Source: JAGWBJ01 sp964291465
GTDB lineage: Bacteria; Chloroflexota; Dehalococcoidia; Lucifugimonadales; JAGWBF01
Assembly (NCBI GenBank): GCA_964291465.2
Contig: OZ219929.1
Coordinates: 44,221 to 108,220, forward strand
Direction: 5' to 3'
Length of the DNA stretch: 64,000 nucleotides
Of this stretch, positions 7,142-15,761 are shown in pieces; position 1 is the first letter of the stretch, and the number at the start of each line of letters is the position of its first letter. A program made the translations under genes and the position numbers. The notes under the pieces are model-generated. The model was not told where the DNA came from and searched no databases. It was given only the letters and a program-made list of their open reading frames with translations.

Positions 7142-8539
7142 CTAACCGGTGGTGGAGATCTCGGGGTGTCCCTTGTAATCGGGGTCGTGGTCGACCAGCC
7201 AGCCCAGGTCAACCTGGCGGTCCAGCGGGACGGTGCCTGGAGGACCGCCTCCCACGGGGGCGTCGCCCACCACCTCGGCCGCCTTCAGGACGTCGATCTC
7301 GCCGGGAGACATCCCCAGGACCTGGCGGAGAGCGTAGTCGTTGGCCTCACCCAACATGGGGGCCGGGGTCTGGATGCGGGGAGTGGCCCCGGACAGCTTC
7401 CAGCCCCGGCCCATGTACTCCCTCGGGCCGATGCCGGTCTCGGGAGGATGGGCCGCGGCCTCGAAGAAGCCGCGGGCGCGGAGGTGTGGGTCCGACATCA
7501 TGCTGCGGGCGTTGAGCACCGGCCCAGCGGGGATGCCGGCGGCTTGGAGCTCCTCGGCCACCTGGTACTGGCCTCGGCCGGCCGTCCAGCCGGAGATGAT
7601 GGCGTCCAGCGCGTCGTGGTTCTCGATGCGGGCCAGAAGGTCCGCGAACCGGGGATCGGAGGCCAGGGACGGCTGCCCCAGGACCCGGCACAGGCCCTGC
7701 CACTCGGTGTCGTCGCGCACGGCCAGGGTGACCCACTCGTCGGGGCCCCTGCAGGGGTAGCAGCCGTGGGGCGCCATGGCGGGGTGGCGGTTGCCCGGCC
7801 GCCGGCCGCGTCGCCCGTTGAAGGTGAAGTCCAGCAGCCCGGCCCCGATGAAGGACACCCCCACCTGGTACATGGCCAGGTCGATCCAGTTTCCCTCGCC
7901 GGTGCGCCGCCGGTGGATGAGGCAGGCCATGACCCCGAAGAGGGCCGTCCAGGTGGCCAGAAAATCGGTGTAGGAGTTGCCGACCTTGTTGGGTACGGAG
8001 CCGGGACCCAGGCGGCCGGCGTCGTCGGGCTCCAGGTATCCCATGAACGCCCCCGTCCCGTGGGTGGGCTCCAGGGAGGAGGCCATGGCGCCGAAGCTGC
8101 TCCACGGTCCGCTGTGCCCGAAGCCGGTGTTGGAGACCATTATCAGGTCGGGCTTGACGGCCTTGAGGTTGGGATAGTCGAGGCCGAACCTGCGCATCAC
8201 CCTTGGCGTGAAGTTCTCCAGGACCACATCGCTGACGGCCACCAGCCTCTTCAGGATGGCAAGGGCCTCTTCGGAGCGGAAGTCCAGGGTCAGGCTGCGC
8301 TTGCCCCGGTTCAGGGTCTGGAAGGTGCCGTTGCGCTCCCACCAGCGCTCGCCGGGGTCGTTGTCGGGGAAGGGGGCGTTGGTGAGCCGCGTGGTCTCCA
8401 TGAACCGGGAGTGGGAGGACTCGACCTTGATGACCTCGGCGCCCAGGTCGGCCAGGTAGGCGCCACAGTAGGGCATGGCGAACACCCGGCTCATGTCGAC
8501 CACTCGTATGCCCGAGAGGGGCAAGGTCAACGCCCTCAC
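7142..8539 (-). CDS. CaiB/BaiF (family III) CoA-transferase
   Basis: Class III CoA-transferase of 465 residues. It starts LPLSGIRVVDMSRVFAMPYC, the usual opening strand, followed by the YLADLGAEVIKVES CoA-binding element and NRGKRSLTLDF. The region around GNSYTDFLATW includes an Asp in the area where the catalytic Asp is expected. Family members move CoA between carboxylic acids such as carnitine, formate/oxalate, succinate/malate or bile acids; the substrate here is unknown. The next CoA-transferase lies upstream on the same strand, 117 bp away and sharing only the family framework, so it is a paralogue pair rather than a recent duplication. Confidence 0.9.
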   Translation of the reverse strand: MRALTLPLSGIRVVDMSRVFAMPYCGAYLADLGAEVIKVESSHSRFMETTRLTNAPFPDNDPGERWWERNGTFQTLNRGKRSLTLDFRSEEALAILKRLVAVSDVVLENFTPRVMRRFGLDYPNLKAVKPDLIMVSNTGFGHSGPWSSFGAMASSLEPTHGTGAFMGYLEPDDAGRLGPGSVPNKVGNSYTDFLATWTALFGVMACLIHRRRTGEGNWIDLAMYQVGVSFIGAGLLDFTFNGRRGRRPGNRHPAMAPHGCYPCRGPDEWVTLAVRDDTEWQGLCRVLGQPSLASDPRFADLLARIENHDALDAIISGWTAGRGQYQVAEELQAAGIPAGPVLNARSMMSDPHLRARGFFEAAAHPPETGIGPREYMGRGWKLSGATPRIQTPAPMLGEANDYALRQVLGMSPGEIDVLKAAEVVGDAPVGGGPPGTVPLDRQVDLGWLVDHDPDYKGHPEISTTG

Positions 8540-8545
8540 CCCCTG

Positions 8546-8568
8546 CCCCTCTCCCGCGGGGAGAGGGG
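8546..8568. repeat. GC-rich palindrome between two CoA-transferase genes
   Basis: CCCCTCTCCC (8546-8555) pairs with GGGAGAGGGG (8559-8568) across a 3-nt loop. It lies in the 117-bp space between two minus-strand CoA-transferase genes, with no U-tract on either side. It looks like a small dispersed palindrome and not a terminator. A similar CCCTCTCC/GGAGAGGG hairpin occurs at 32920-32953. Confidence 0.4.
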
Positions 8569-8656
8569 AGAGCGGCTAACGCCGAGAGAATGACGATGGG
8601 GGCCGTTGGCCGCCCGCCGTGGGCAGAGGGGGGCTGGAGGGCGGTCCGGGAGCACT

Positions 8657-9847
8657 CTAGATGACCCCCAGGCCTCGGAGGGATGCCAGGTCTTCGGCCG
8701 TGTAGCCAAGGTCTCCGAGGACCTCGGCGTTGTGCTCACCCAGGAGCGGCGCGGCCCGGCGCACTTCGAACCCTCCCTGCAGGAAACGGGGGCCGCCGCC
8801 GGGATACCGGGCTGGTCCGGTCTCGGGGTGGTCCACGTCGACGAAGAACTCCCGCTGGGCCAGGTGAGGGCAGTCGTACAGGTCCCCGGCGTCCTGGGCC
8901 ATCCCGAAGACCAGGCGGCTCTCGCCCGAGGCCTGGAAGAGGGGGTGGCGCTCCCAGTGAGACAGGCCCTCTATGAGGAGGCCCTTCAGCTCCTCGCCGT
9001 GCTCGATGCGTCCGGCGCCTGTGGAGAAGCGGTCGTCGTGCAGGGCCTCCAGCCCGATGAGGCCGGCCACGGTGGACCAGGGCTGGGAGCCCTGGACCGA
9101 GGGGACCACGTAGCCGTCCTTGGCTGGCATCAGCTCCTCGAACCCCGACCCGGCCACCGCCCGGCGGCCCTTGATGGCCCCCATGTAGCTGTAGTAGGGC
9201 ACGGCCTGGACCAGGTGGGTGGCAAGGCACTCCATGACGGATACGTCCACGTGCTGTCCCGCGCCGATGGAGAGGCGCTGGAAAAGGGCCACCAGGGACG
9301 CGGCCGCTGCGTTGGCCCCGGCGACGTAGAGGGACTGGTCCAGGGCGTTGCGCAGGGGCTCCCGGTCCGAGTCGCCCGAGTGGTACATCATGCCGCTGAG
9401 GGCGCAGGTGACGATGTCCGTGGCCTGGCGGTCCCGGTAGGGGCCCGTCTGTCCGAAGGGAGTTATCGCCGTCACCACCAGCCCGGGGTTGGCCTCGGAC
9501 AGTGTGGCGTAGTCCAGGCCCATGGACGCGGCCTGGAGGGGAGGGTGGTTGTGCACCAGGACGTCGGTCTCCACCGCGAGGCCAGCGAGGATTTTCCTGC
9601 CCGTGTCGCAGGCCACGTCCAGGGTGATGCCGCGCTTGTTGGTGTTCAGGTAAAGGAAGGGAATGCTCTTCTCGGGGTGGGGCACGTCGCCGGCGAAGGG
9701 GCCGGTCTTGCGGGCCACGTCTCCCGAGGGGGGCTCGACCTTGATTACGTCGGCGCCGTAGTCGGCCAGCAGCTTGGAGCAGAAGGGACCCGAGACGTGG
9801 TGGCCCAGGTCCAGCACCCGGACCCCCTCCAGCACGCCTCCGGGCAT
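8657..9847 (-). CDS. CaiB/BaiF (family III) CoA-transferase
   Basis: Class III CoA-transferase of 396 residues, a normal single-domain length. It starts MPGGVLEGVRVLDLGHHVSG. The element LLADYGADVIKVEPPSGDVA binds CoA, NTNKRGITLDV follows, and the central TPFGQTGPYRDRQATDI segment precedes the ALDQSLYVAGANAA helix. The C-terminal part (LGEHNAEVLGDLGY) is also typical. The start codon directly follows the stop of the MaoC-like gene, with no intergenic base, so the two are probably translated together. The substrate cannot be read from the sequence; a mesaconyl- or itaconyl-type acid would fit the MaoC neighbour but is only a guess. Confidence 0.92.
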   Translation of the reverse strand: MPGGVLEGVRVLDLGHHVSGPFCSKLLADYGADVIKVEPPSGDVARKTGPFAGDVPHPEKSIPFLYLNTNKRGITLDVACDTGRKILAGLAVETDVLVHNHPPLQAASMGLDYATLSEANPGLVVTAITPFGQTGPYRDRQATDIVTCALSGMMYHSGDSDREPLRNALDQSLYVAGANAAAASLVALFQRLSIGAGQHVDVSVMECLATHLVQAVPYYSYMGAIKGRRAVAGSGFEELMPAKDGYVVPSVQGSQPWSTVAGLIGLEALHDDRFSTGAGRIEHGEELKGLLIEGLSHWERHPLFQASGESRLVFGMAQDAGDLYDCPHLAQREFFVDVDHPETGPARYPGGGPRFLQGGFEVRRAAPLLGEHNAEVLGDLGYTAEDLASLRGLGVI

Positions 9848-10915
9848 CTACTCCTCCTCGTCCCAGACGAGGGGGAGGGTCTGCCCCTTCCTGGGCAGGA
9901 CGATGGTGGCCCAGCCGTTGGCCGTACGCTCGCCGCGGTTGTTGGTGAGCTGGACGTCGCAGTCGACGTACCCGAAGCCGTCACGCTCGCGCTTGCCGGT
10001 CACGGTCCCCGAGGCGGTGAGCACGTCGCCGGGGTAGTCCATGCCCCTGTGCTCGACGTAGAAGCGCTTGAACCAGCCCGCGTCTCCGGCGAACGCGATG
10101 CAGAGCTGGCCCAGGAACTGGTTCTTCAGGGAGCCGTTGACCACCACGTTAGCCATGCCCTGGCGCATTTGGGCGAAGGGCAGGTCCCAGTGGATGCGGG
10201 CGTAGTTGCCGTTGGCGGCCGCCCAGCGCACCAGGTGGGTGGTGGTCATGGGGCCCTTGACCACTGGAGGTAGGGCGTCTCCCACCTGAACGTCCTCGAA
10301 GGAGCGCTGGGGGTCCCGTCTCGCCCCGGGGCGCTCGAAGGGGCGGTCGGAGTCGGGGGGAGAGATGCGGACCGTCTCCAGGTGGTCCCGGGCGTTGACG
10401 ACCTGGTCCGGCCGTTCGCCCTTGGGGAGGGCGCGGTGTATGCTGACGTGCCTGTCGGTGTTGACGATCTCGTCCCGTTGGTTGGTCTGCACCTCGCGGC
10501 GCACCACGAAGACCAGGGCGCCGGAGCGCCCCTGCTTCTCGTAGATGTCCATGATGCGAAAGTGGCGGGTGATCCAGTCTCCCGCGTAGGCGGGCCGGAG
10601 GAACTGCCAGTCGCTGCCGCCGTTGAGGCCGTAGCTGTTGAAGGGCAGGGGCACCTGGAAGTGGGACTCCTGGCCCGCGCCGAAGAACCCTATGGGCGGC
10701 GCGATGTCCTTCCAGGTGGCCAGGGGCGGGCAGAGGATGCCGCCGAAGCGGGAGCCGGTGGCGTACTCGGGGTCGACGTAGAGGGGATTGGGGTCCTCGG
10801 TGGCGTCGGCCAGGTCGTAGCACATCTCCTCGCTAATGGGGAAGCGGTTCCGCTGGGGAGGGGTCTCGTGCCCGATGAGCGCCTGGACCTGGGGAGTGAT
10901 CAGTGTGTCCGGCAT
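9848..10915 (-). CDS. MaoC-like (R)-hydratase/dehydratase, two hot-dog domains
   Basis: Protein of about 355 residues with two hot-dog modules. The first (ISEEMCYDLADATEDPNPLY, then RFGGILCPP) resembles the N-terminal half of double-hot-dog acyl dehydratases. The second carries TTTHLVRWAAANGNYARIHW, where the Asn/His segment matches the hydratase-2 region, followed by the GMANVVVNG helix. The start MPDTLITP is chosen because upstream in-frame codons are not family-like. Immediate coupling to a CoA-transferase suggests it hydrates or dehydrates the CoA thioester made next door. Close relatives include mesaconyl-CoA hydratases, but the exact reaction is not determined. Confidence 0.82.
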   Translation of the reverse strand: MPDTLITPQVQALIGHETPPQRNRFPISEEMCYDLADATEDPNPLYVDPEYATGSRFGGILCPPLATWKDIAPPIGFFGAGQESHFQVPLPFNSYGLNGGSDWQFLRPAYAGDWITRHFRIMDIYEKQGRSGALVFVVRREVQTNQRDEIVNTDRHVSIHRALPKGERPDQVVNARDHLETVRISPPDSDRPFERPGARRDPQRSFEDVQVGDALPPVVKGPMTTTHLVRWAAANGNYARIHWDLPFAQMRQGMANVVVNGSLKNQFLGQLCIAFAGDAGWFKRFYVEHRGMDYPGDVLTASGTVTGKRERDGFGYVDCDVQLTNNRGERTANGWATIVLPRKGQTLPLVWDEEE

Positions 10916-11053
10916 AGTTGCGCACCCCGCTGGTGGGTCGTGTCCGGGAGTGGGGAGAGTGTAGCACCGGCCCATGGGAGCGTCAAGGCGAGGGGGGCTG
11001 GCAGGGAGGTGCAGTAGTCCTAGCCTCTGGTAGAATCCGGCCAAGGAGGACCA

Positions 11054-11374
11054 ATGCAGTCTCGTTGGCTCTTGGCGGTCATAGTGTTCGCCGTGGGCCG
11101 CATCCTGCTCGGTGCGGCAATGGGGCTGGTGGTGGTCGGCGTGGTGGAAGGTGTTCTGCCGGACGGTGCCCCGTACATCGCCACCACAGCGTTTTTCTGG
11201 CTGGGGTTGGTGTTAGACGTCGGGGTTTTGACGGCAGTGGGGGCGGTGCTGATCCTGTGGGATACGCGACGGCGGATGCTGCGGCAGGCGAGCATCGTCC
11301 TGTACTCTGTAGTGGTGCTGCTCTACGCCGTTTCCGCAGTCTGGTTTCTTGTCAATCTGACCTCATGGTATTAG
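11054..11374 (+). CDS. Small unknown membrane protein
   Basis: A 106-residue protein with three hydrophobic segments (about residues 6-32, 43-68 and 80-102), the middle two separated by the charged WDTRRRMLRQ turn. The SD AAGGAGG stands 5 nt before the ATG and a TAGAAT -10-like element is at 11031-11036. No domain recognised. It stands alone between divergent metabolic genes and is likely an inner-membrane protein of unknown function. Bases 11375-11462 behind it show no gene. Confidence 0.65.
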   Translation: MQSRWLLAVIVFAVGRILLGAAMGLVVVGVVEGVLPDGAPYIATTAFFWLGLVLDVGVLTAVGAVLILWDTRRRMLRQASIVLYSVVVLLYAVSAVWFLVNLTSWY

Positions 11375-11462
11375 TCCATTGCGTAACGGTCGTTAACGCG
11401 GGTTGACGCAAAAGCGGCCCTGTCGGAACGGCAACTAACGCACCTCGCTGCGGTGGCAGCCC

Positions 11463-12866
11463 TTACGCGGTGGGCGGTCTCATGGTGTGCCAGGGGGTGG
11501 CCTGCTCGTAGGCGTGGGCCACTCGCAGCACCGTCTTCTCGTCGAAGGGCTTTCCGCCTATCTGGAAGCCGATGGGCAGGCCCGACGCGGTGAACCCGCA
11601 GTTGATGGAGAGGGCGGGGCATCCGGCCAGGTTGAAGGGACGGGTGAGCACCGGGGCCTGGGAGGCGGCCATCTCCTTGCTGGTGATCACCGGGTCGTCT
11701 CCCACCAGGGGCGCCGCCGTCTTGGCCGTGGGCATCACCAGGACATCGTACTCGTCCAGGGCCTCCAGCACCTGTTGCCGGACCAGGGACCGCAGCTTCT
11801 GGACCTTGTAGTAGGCCTGGGCCGGCATGACGCTGGCGGCGAGGAGGCCCGTCCGGTTGGAGCGTCCGAACTGCTGAAGCCCGGTCCTGAGGCGCTCCCG
11901 GTGGTAGACGGCGGCCTCGGTGTTGATGAGCACGTGGGCCATGGTCCCGGTATCCCTGCCCAGGGGGAGGGAGTGCTCCCCGACGGTGGCGCCAAGCTGC
12001 CCCAGGGTCTCCGCGGCCTTCTGGACGGCGGAGGTGACCTCCGGGTCGACCTGGTCCCACCGGGTCAGGTTGGCCACCAGGCCGACGCGCAGGCCCTTTA
12101 TGTCGCCGGTCAGGGCCGCGGTGTAGTCGGGCACGGGGACGTCCCAGGTGTAGGGGTCCCTGGGGTCGTGGCCGGCGATGGCGCCCAGGGTGATGGCGGC
12201 GTCGGACACCGTGCGGGAGATGGGACCGACCTGGTCCATGGACCAGGAGCCGGGCATGAGACCGTAGCGGCTGACGCGGCCCCAGCTCGGCCGCAGGCCC
12301 ACGATGCCGCACCAGGCGGCGGGCCGCCGGATGGAGCCCCCGGTGTCCTCGCCCAGGGAGGTGGCGCAGAGGAAGGCCGCGGTGGCCGAGGCGGAGCCCA
12401 TGCTGGAGCCGCCGGTGAACCTGTCCAGGTCCCAGGGGTTACGTCCGAAGGCGAAACGCTGGGCGCCGCCTATGGCGAACTCGGTGAGATTGGTCTTGCC
12501 CAGGAGGATGCCGCCGGCGGCCTTCAGGTTGGCTATCGGCGTGGAGTCCTCCTCGGGAAAGAAGTCGGCGAAGAAGGTGGAGCCGCCGGTGGTGCGGACG
12601 CCCTTGGTCCACATCTGGTCCTTGACGGCCACGGGGACCCCGTGCATGGCCCCCCGGTAGCCGCCCGCGGCTATCTCCCGCTCGGCCTCCCGGGCCGCCG
12701 CCAGGGCCTCCTTGCGGCACACGGTCAGGTAGGCGTTGAAGCGGTGGTCCAGGTCGTCGATGCGGTCCAGGTAGGACTCCAGCGCCTCGACGGGTGACAC
12801 GTCCCTATCGCGTATGGCTTGGGAGAGCTGGGTGGCGGATAGAAAAGGGATGTCGGCTCGGTCCAC
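11463..12866 (-). CDS. Amidase signature family enzyme
   Basis: Amidase of about 467 residues (GatA/amidase fold), hydrolysing an amide or working as a GatA-like subunit. The catalytic triad region is complete: Lys in VPVAVKDQ, then GGSSMGSASATAA, then the nucleophile Ser in DTGGSIRRPAAWCG. I chose a GTG start (12866-12864) because a strong AGGAAGGGGG lies 6 nt upstream and the protein then opens VDRADIPFLSATQLSQAI, as in the family. No gatB or gatC is nearby, so a catabolic amidase is more likely than the tRNA amidotransferase subunit. Confidence 0.9.
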   Translation of the reverse strand: MDRADIPFLSATQLSQAIRDRDVSPVEALESYLDRIDDLDHRFNAYLTVCRKEALAAAREAEREIAAGGYRGAMHGVPVAVKDQMWTKGVRTTGGSTFFADFFPEEDSTPIANLKAAGGILLGKTNLTEFAIGGAQRFAFGRNPWDLDRFTGGSSMGSASATAAFLCATSLGEDTGGSIRRPAAWCGIVGLRPSWGRVSRYGLMPGSWSMDQVGPISRTVSDAAITLGAIAGHDPRDPYTWDVPVPDYTAALTGDIKGLRVGLVANLTRWDQVDPEVTSAVQKAAETLGQLGATVGEHSLPLGRDTGTMAHVLINTEAAVYHRERLRTGLQQFGRSNRTGLLAASVMPAQAYYKVQKLRSLVRQQVLEALDEYDVLVMPTAKTAAPLVGDDPVITSKEMAASQAPVLTRPFNLAGCPALSINCGFTASGLPIGFQIGGKPFDEKTVLRVAHAYEQATPWHTMRPPTA

Positions 12867-13068
12867 GGTGGCCCCCTTCCTCGCTGTGGGTGACGATGGT
12901 CTGTGGGTGACGATGGCCGGAGGTGACGAAGGTAGTGTAGTGTGGGGCGCGGTGAGCGTCAACAGCCGCGGACCGTGGGTCGCCACGACCGGCGGGCACC
13001 CACTGGCGGCGTGGGGGACTGGGATGGTAAACTGCCCCAATCAGGCTGGCGTGCCCAGGCATTCCGAT

Positions 13069-13461
13069 ATGGAGGGCCCCTTGACCGCACGGGAAACCGC
13101 GCTGATCGTCACCAAGAACCTGTTCTTCGTGCCCCGGGTGGAGAACGCCGGGTCGGCGTCCGAGCTGGATGTAGTGCAGGTGGCTTCGGAGGCGGCATTT
13201 CATCGCGAGATGGATGCCGGGCGCGTGCCGCTGGTCCTGGTGGACCTGGAGATCGAGCGGGAGACCTGGACGGCCATCGTCCAGGGCCTCGTGAAAGACG
13301 GGGAAAAGGGGCCGAGGGTCGTAGCCTACGGGCCCCACTCGGAGGTCGCCCTGCTGGCGGAGGCCAGGAGCGCCGGCTGCGACGCCGTCCTGATCAAGGG
13401 AGAGTTCGACCGGCGCCTCAACGAGCTCATGGAGACCCGGGGCGCCGGCTTTGGTGCGTAG
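13069..13461 (+). CDS. CheY-like receiver-domain protein
   Basis: A stand-alone domain of about 130 residues. The order of elements fits a receiver fold: ALIVTKN strand, VPLVLVDLEIE with an Asp at the phosphoacceptor position, RVVAYGPHSE strand, and AGCDAVLIKGEF ending with the conserved Lys. The acidic pair after the first strand of true receivers is not evident, so it may be a degenerate receiver. The start is uncertain. The stop shares a base with the GTG of the next gene (TAGTG), suggesting a functional link to that cation transporter. Confidence 0.6.
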   Translation: MEGPLTARETALIVTKNLFFVPRVENAGSASELDVVQVASEAAFHREMDAGRVPLVLVDLEIERETWTAIVQGLVKDGEKGPRVVAYGPHSEVALLAEARSAGCDAVLIKGEFDRRLNELMETRGAGFGA

Positions 13462-14120
13462 TGCTCCTCATAGCCAGGTCCCTGCTCGCGTTCACGATAC
13501 TGTACAACGTCGCGGAGGGAGTCCTCGCCCTGTTGGCGGGTATCCGCGCGGGCAGCGTGGCCCTGGTGGCCTTCGGAGCGGACAGCTACATCGAGACGGC
13601 CGCGGCCTCCGTGGTGCTGTGGAGGCTCGGGATAGCGGACCCGGAGCGCGGGGAGGTGGTGGAGCGGCGGACGGTGCGGTTCATTGGCGTTACTTTCCTG
13701 GCGCTGTCGGCTGCCATCGTCTTCCAGTCCGCGTTGGTCATCGCACAGAGGAGCGGCGCCGAGCAGTCCCTGGTGGGCATCGGGATAGCCGTCGCCTCGG
13801 TGGTGCTCATGCCCGGGCTGGCCCTTTGGAAGCTGCGGGTAGCGGCGAGGGGAGGTCTCCAGTCCCTTGCCATCGAGGCGAAGGAGACCCTCGCCTGTGC
13901 CTGCCTCTCGGCTACGCTGCTGATCGGCCTGGCTGCCAACGCCGCGTTGGGCTGGTGGTGGCTGGACGCCGCGACGGCCCTGCTGCTCCTGCCGTGGCTC
14001 CTGCGTGAGGGCGTTGAGTGCATACGGGGTGAGCAGGGCAAGGTAGGGCCCCAGCTATGCTCCTGCCGGGGCTGCTTCCTCGGGCTCACGGCCTGCAGGG
14101 CCGCCTGCTGCGCCGCGTGA
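13461..14120 (+). CDS. Cation-diffusion-facilitator-like membrane protein
   Basis: Membrane protein of about 219 residues with five or six hydrophobic segments. GADSYIETAAASVVLWRL and AIEAKETLACACLSA match the metal-site helices of short CDF-like transporters, and GWWWLDAATALLLLPWLLRE is the last helix. The protein ends with a Cys-rich tail (CSCRGCFLGLTACRAACCA). There is no long cytoplasmic C-terminal domain, as in this compact subgroup. The GTG start overlaps the upstream receiver stop. Metal specificity is unknown; the Cys tail could bind metal. Confidence 0.65.
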   Translation: MLLIARSLLAFTILYNVAEGVLALLAGIRAGSVALVAFGADSYIETAAASVVLWRLGIADPERGEVVERRTVRFIGVTFLALSAAIVFQSALVIAQRSGAEQSLVGIGIAVASVVLMPGLALWKLRVAARGGLQSLAIEAKETLACACLSATLLIGLAANAALGWWWLDAATALLLLPWLLREGVECIRGEQGKVGPQLCSCRGCFLGLTACRAACCAA

Positions 14121-14126
14121 AGGCCC

Positions 14127-14444
14127 CTATTTCCACTCGGAGTCCGGGGGCCATATGTTGTGGCTGCCCCGGGCCGCTCCCTGTATCCCCTCTTCCCGCC
14201 AGTCCTTGACGGTGTCCCGCCACCTGATGAAGTGAGGGGCCTGGGTGTGGGCCTGGAAGGCGGCCTCGTCCGTGTACACCTCGTACAGCCATATCCGGTT
14301 GGGGTCGCCGGCGTCCTGGACCACGTCGAACCGCAGGCAGCCGGGCTCGTTCTCCACGGAGCCGCGGGCGTCGTCCAGCATGGCCTCTATGAACTCCGCC
14401 TTGTGGCCGTCCTTGATCTGGATGGGCGCTATGATGACGTACAT
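14127..14444 (-). CDS. Antibiotic-biosynthesis-monooxygenase (ABM) domain protein
   Basis: A 105-residue dimeric alpha/beta-barrel protein. It starts MYVIIAPIQIKDGHKAEFIE and contains GCLRFDVVQD, WLYEVYTDEAAFQAHTQAPH, the usual ABM/YgiN pattern with a C-terminal His. Related proteins are quinol or small-molecule oxygenases, or LsrG-type isomerases. It ends 7 bases from the convergent cation transporter. The next 168 bases upstream (14445-14612) show no gene; the set at 14.6-15.7 kb on the same strand contains another small barrel protein, so both may serve one catabolic route. Confidence 0.75.
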   Translation of the reverse strand: MYVIIAPIQIKDGHKAEFIEAMLDDARGSVENEPGCLRFDVVQDAGDPNRIWLYEVYTDEAAFQAHTQAPHFIRWRDTVKDWREEGIQGAARGSHNIWPPDSEWK

Positions 14445-14612
14445 GGAGCCTCCTTACCTTTGGCGATAGCTCCCCTATTGCGGATAGCCCCTGGTGGCGA
14501 CAGCCCCCCGGCATAGGACAGGCCTCCGCCGCCCCGGCGGTCGGGCGCGGGGGCGGTGTCGGAGTGCCGTTGCGGGGGGCCGCGGTGAACGGTCCACGGA
14601 CCCGCGTGGGGG

Positions 14613-14963
14613 CTAGATGCGCTCCAGGAGCACGTGGCGGCGGTCCCGGGTGTAGGGACGGACCTCGGCGGGCCAGCGGCCAGCTTCGACGGCTTCGGCG
14701 AAGGTGTCGCTGGTGAGGACCTCGGGGCTCTCGATCTCGTAAAGGGCGTGGTACCTGGGCTCGCCGGGGTACTCTATGGTCTTGGTCTCCCCGGCCAGGC
14801 GCAGCCTCAGCTCCCGCTTGGAGAAGCGGGCCACGGATATCACCCCGGGGACCTGCTCCAGGTAGGGGACGTGCTCCTTGTCGTATACCTCGTTGAAGAT
14901 GGCGTCCTTCTCCGCGTCCACGTTCATGGTGGCGATGAACAGGTACTTTCCGGGCATTGCCAT
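14613..14963 (-). CDS. Small dimeric-barrel (EthD/DUF-type) protein
   Basis: A 116-residue protein starting MAMPGKYLFIATMNVDAEKD, then IFNEVYDKEHVPYLEQVPGV and RYHALYEIESPEVLTSD. The alternation of strand, helix and strand with a central His resembles EthD-like or related ferredoxin-fold proteins. An AGGAGG SD lies 10 nt before the ATG, and the RraA-like gene stops 5 bases upstream, so both are one transcription unit. A catalytic role cannot be claimed. Confidence 0.6.
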   Translation of the reverse strand: MAMPGKYLFIATMNVDAEKDAIFNEVYDKEHVPYLEQVPGVISVARFSKRELRLRLAGETKTIEYPGEPRYHALYEIESPEVLTSDTFAEAVEAGRWPAEVRPYTRDRRHVLLERI

Positions 14964-14968
14964 GGCGT

Positions 14969-15703
14969 CTAACCTCCTCTTTTCTTGCCGGTCTTCTCCT
15001 CGAAGAGCTGCCAGGTGCGTTCGTTGAAGGGGTAGTACTTGCCGGGCGAGCACTGCTCCACGGCAAGCTGGGCCTTGATGACCTCCTCCACCTCCTCGCG
15101 CTCGTGGGCTATCCTGATGACCTCGTCGACCATGGAGCGGGGCACCACGACAGCGCCGTCGTCGTCCCCGACCACGGCGTCGCCCGGGCGCACTAGGACC
15201 CCGCCGCACTGGATGGCGTCGTTGACCTGCCAGGGCCAGAAGTCCGAGGGGCCCTGCTTGGCCGTGGTGCTGGCGGAGTAGACGGGGAACCCGTACTCCT
15301 TGAGGGCCACGCTGTCCCTGACCCCGCCGTCGGTAACGAGGCCGCCGATCTGCCGCTGCCAGAGGCGCATGAACTTGATGTCGCCGCCCACGGAGCTGTA
15401 CTTCCAGCCCATGGCGTCGATGACCAGGACCTCGCCGGGCCCGCACAGCTCGAAGGCGACGTACTCGGCGGACTCCACGCCCTTGGGCTTGTCGCGGAAC
15501 AGGTCGGGCCGGTGGGGGACGAACCGCAAAGTCACGGCGCGGCCGGCCATGCTCTGGCCCTGCTGCAGCGGCCGCGCCCCCTGGATGTAGGTGGAGGGCC
15601 ACTCCTTGACCCATAGCGCGTCGATGAGGGTCTGGGTGGGGATCTGCCGGAGCACCTGGATAGTCTCGTCGGCTATGGGCGCTTCATCTGTCATGGGGGT
15701 CAT
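14969..15703 (-). CDS. RraA-like / HMG-aldolase family protein
   Basis: A 244-residue protein of the RraA fold, which includes 4-hydroxy-4-methyl-2-oxoglutarate aldolases, oxaloacetate decarboxylases and RNase E inhibitors. The motif GGDIKFMRLWQRQIGGLVTD with GGVRD matches the metal and substrate site (G-G-x-R...D-G-x-R-D), and GDAVVGDDDGAVVVP is the family C-terminal signature. Length and Asp placement suggest an aldolase or decarboxylase acting on a 2-oxo acid, not an RNase regulator. It is first in a two-gene unit. Confidence 0.85.
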   Translation of the reverse strand: MTPMTDEAPIADETIQVLRQIPTQTLIDALWVKEWPSTYIQGARPLQQGQSMAGRAVTLRFVPHRPDLFRDKPKGVESAEYVAFELCGPGEVLVIDAMGWKYSSVGGDIKFMRLWQRQIGGLVTDGGVRDSVALKEYGFPVYSASTTAKQGPSDFWPWQVNDAIQCGGVLVRPGDAVVGDDDGAVVVPRSMVDEVIRIAHEREEVEEVIKAQLAVEQCSPGKYYPFNERTWQLFEEKTGKKRGG

Positions 15704-15761
15704 AGGGAACCTCCCACCGGATTCAGTGGCCGTGTCGGCGCGGACCGTTCGCCGGGCCGGG

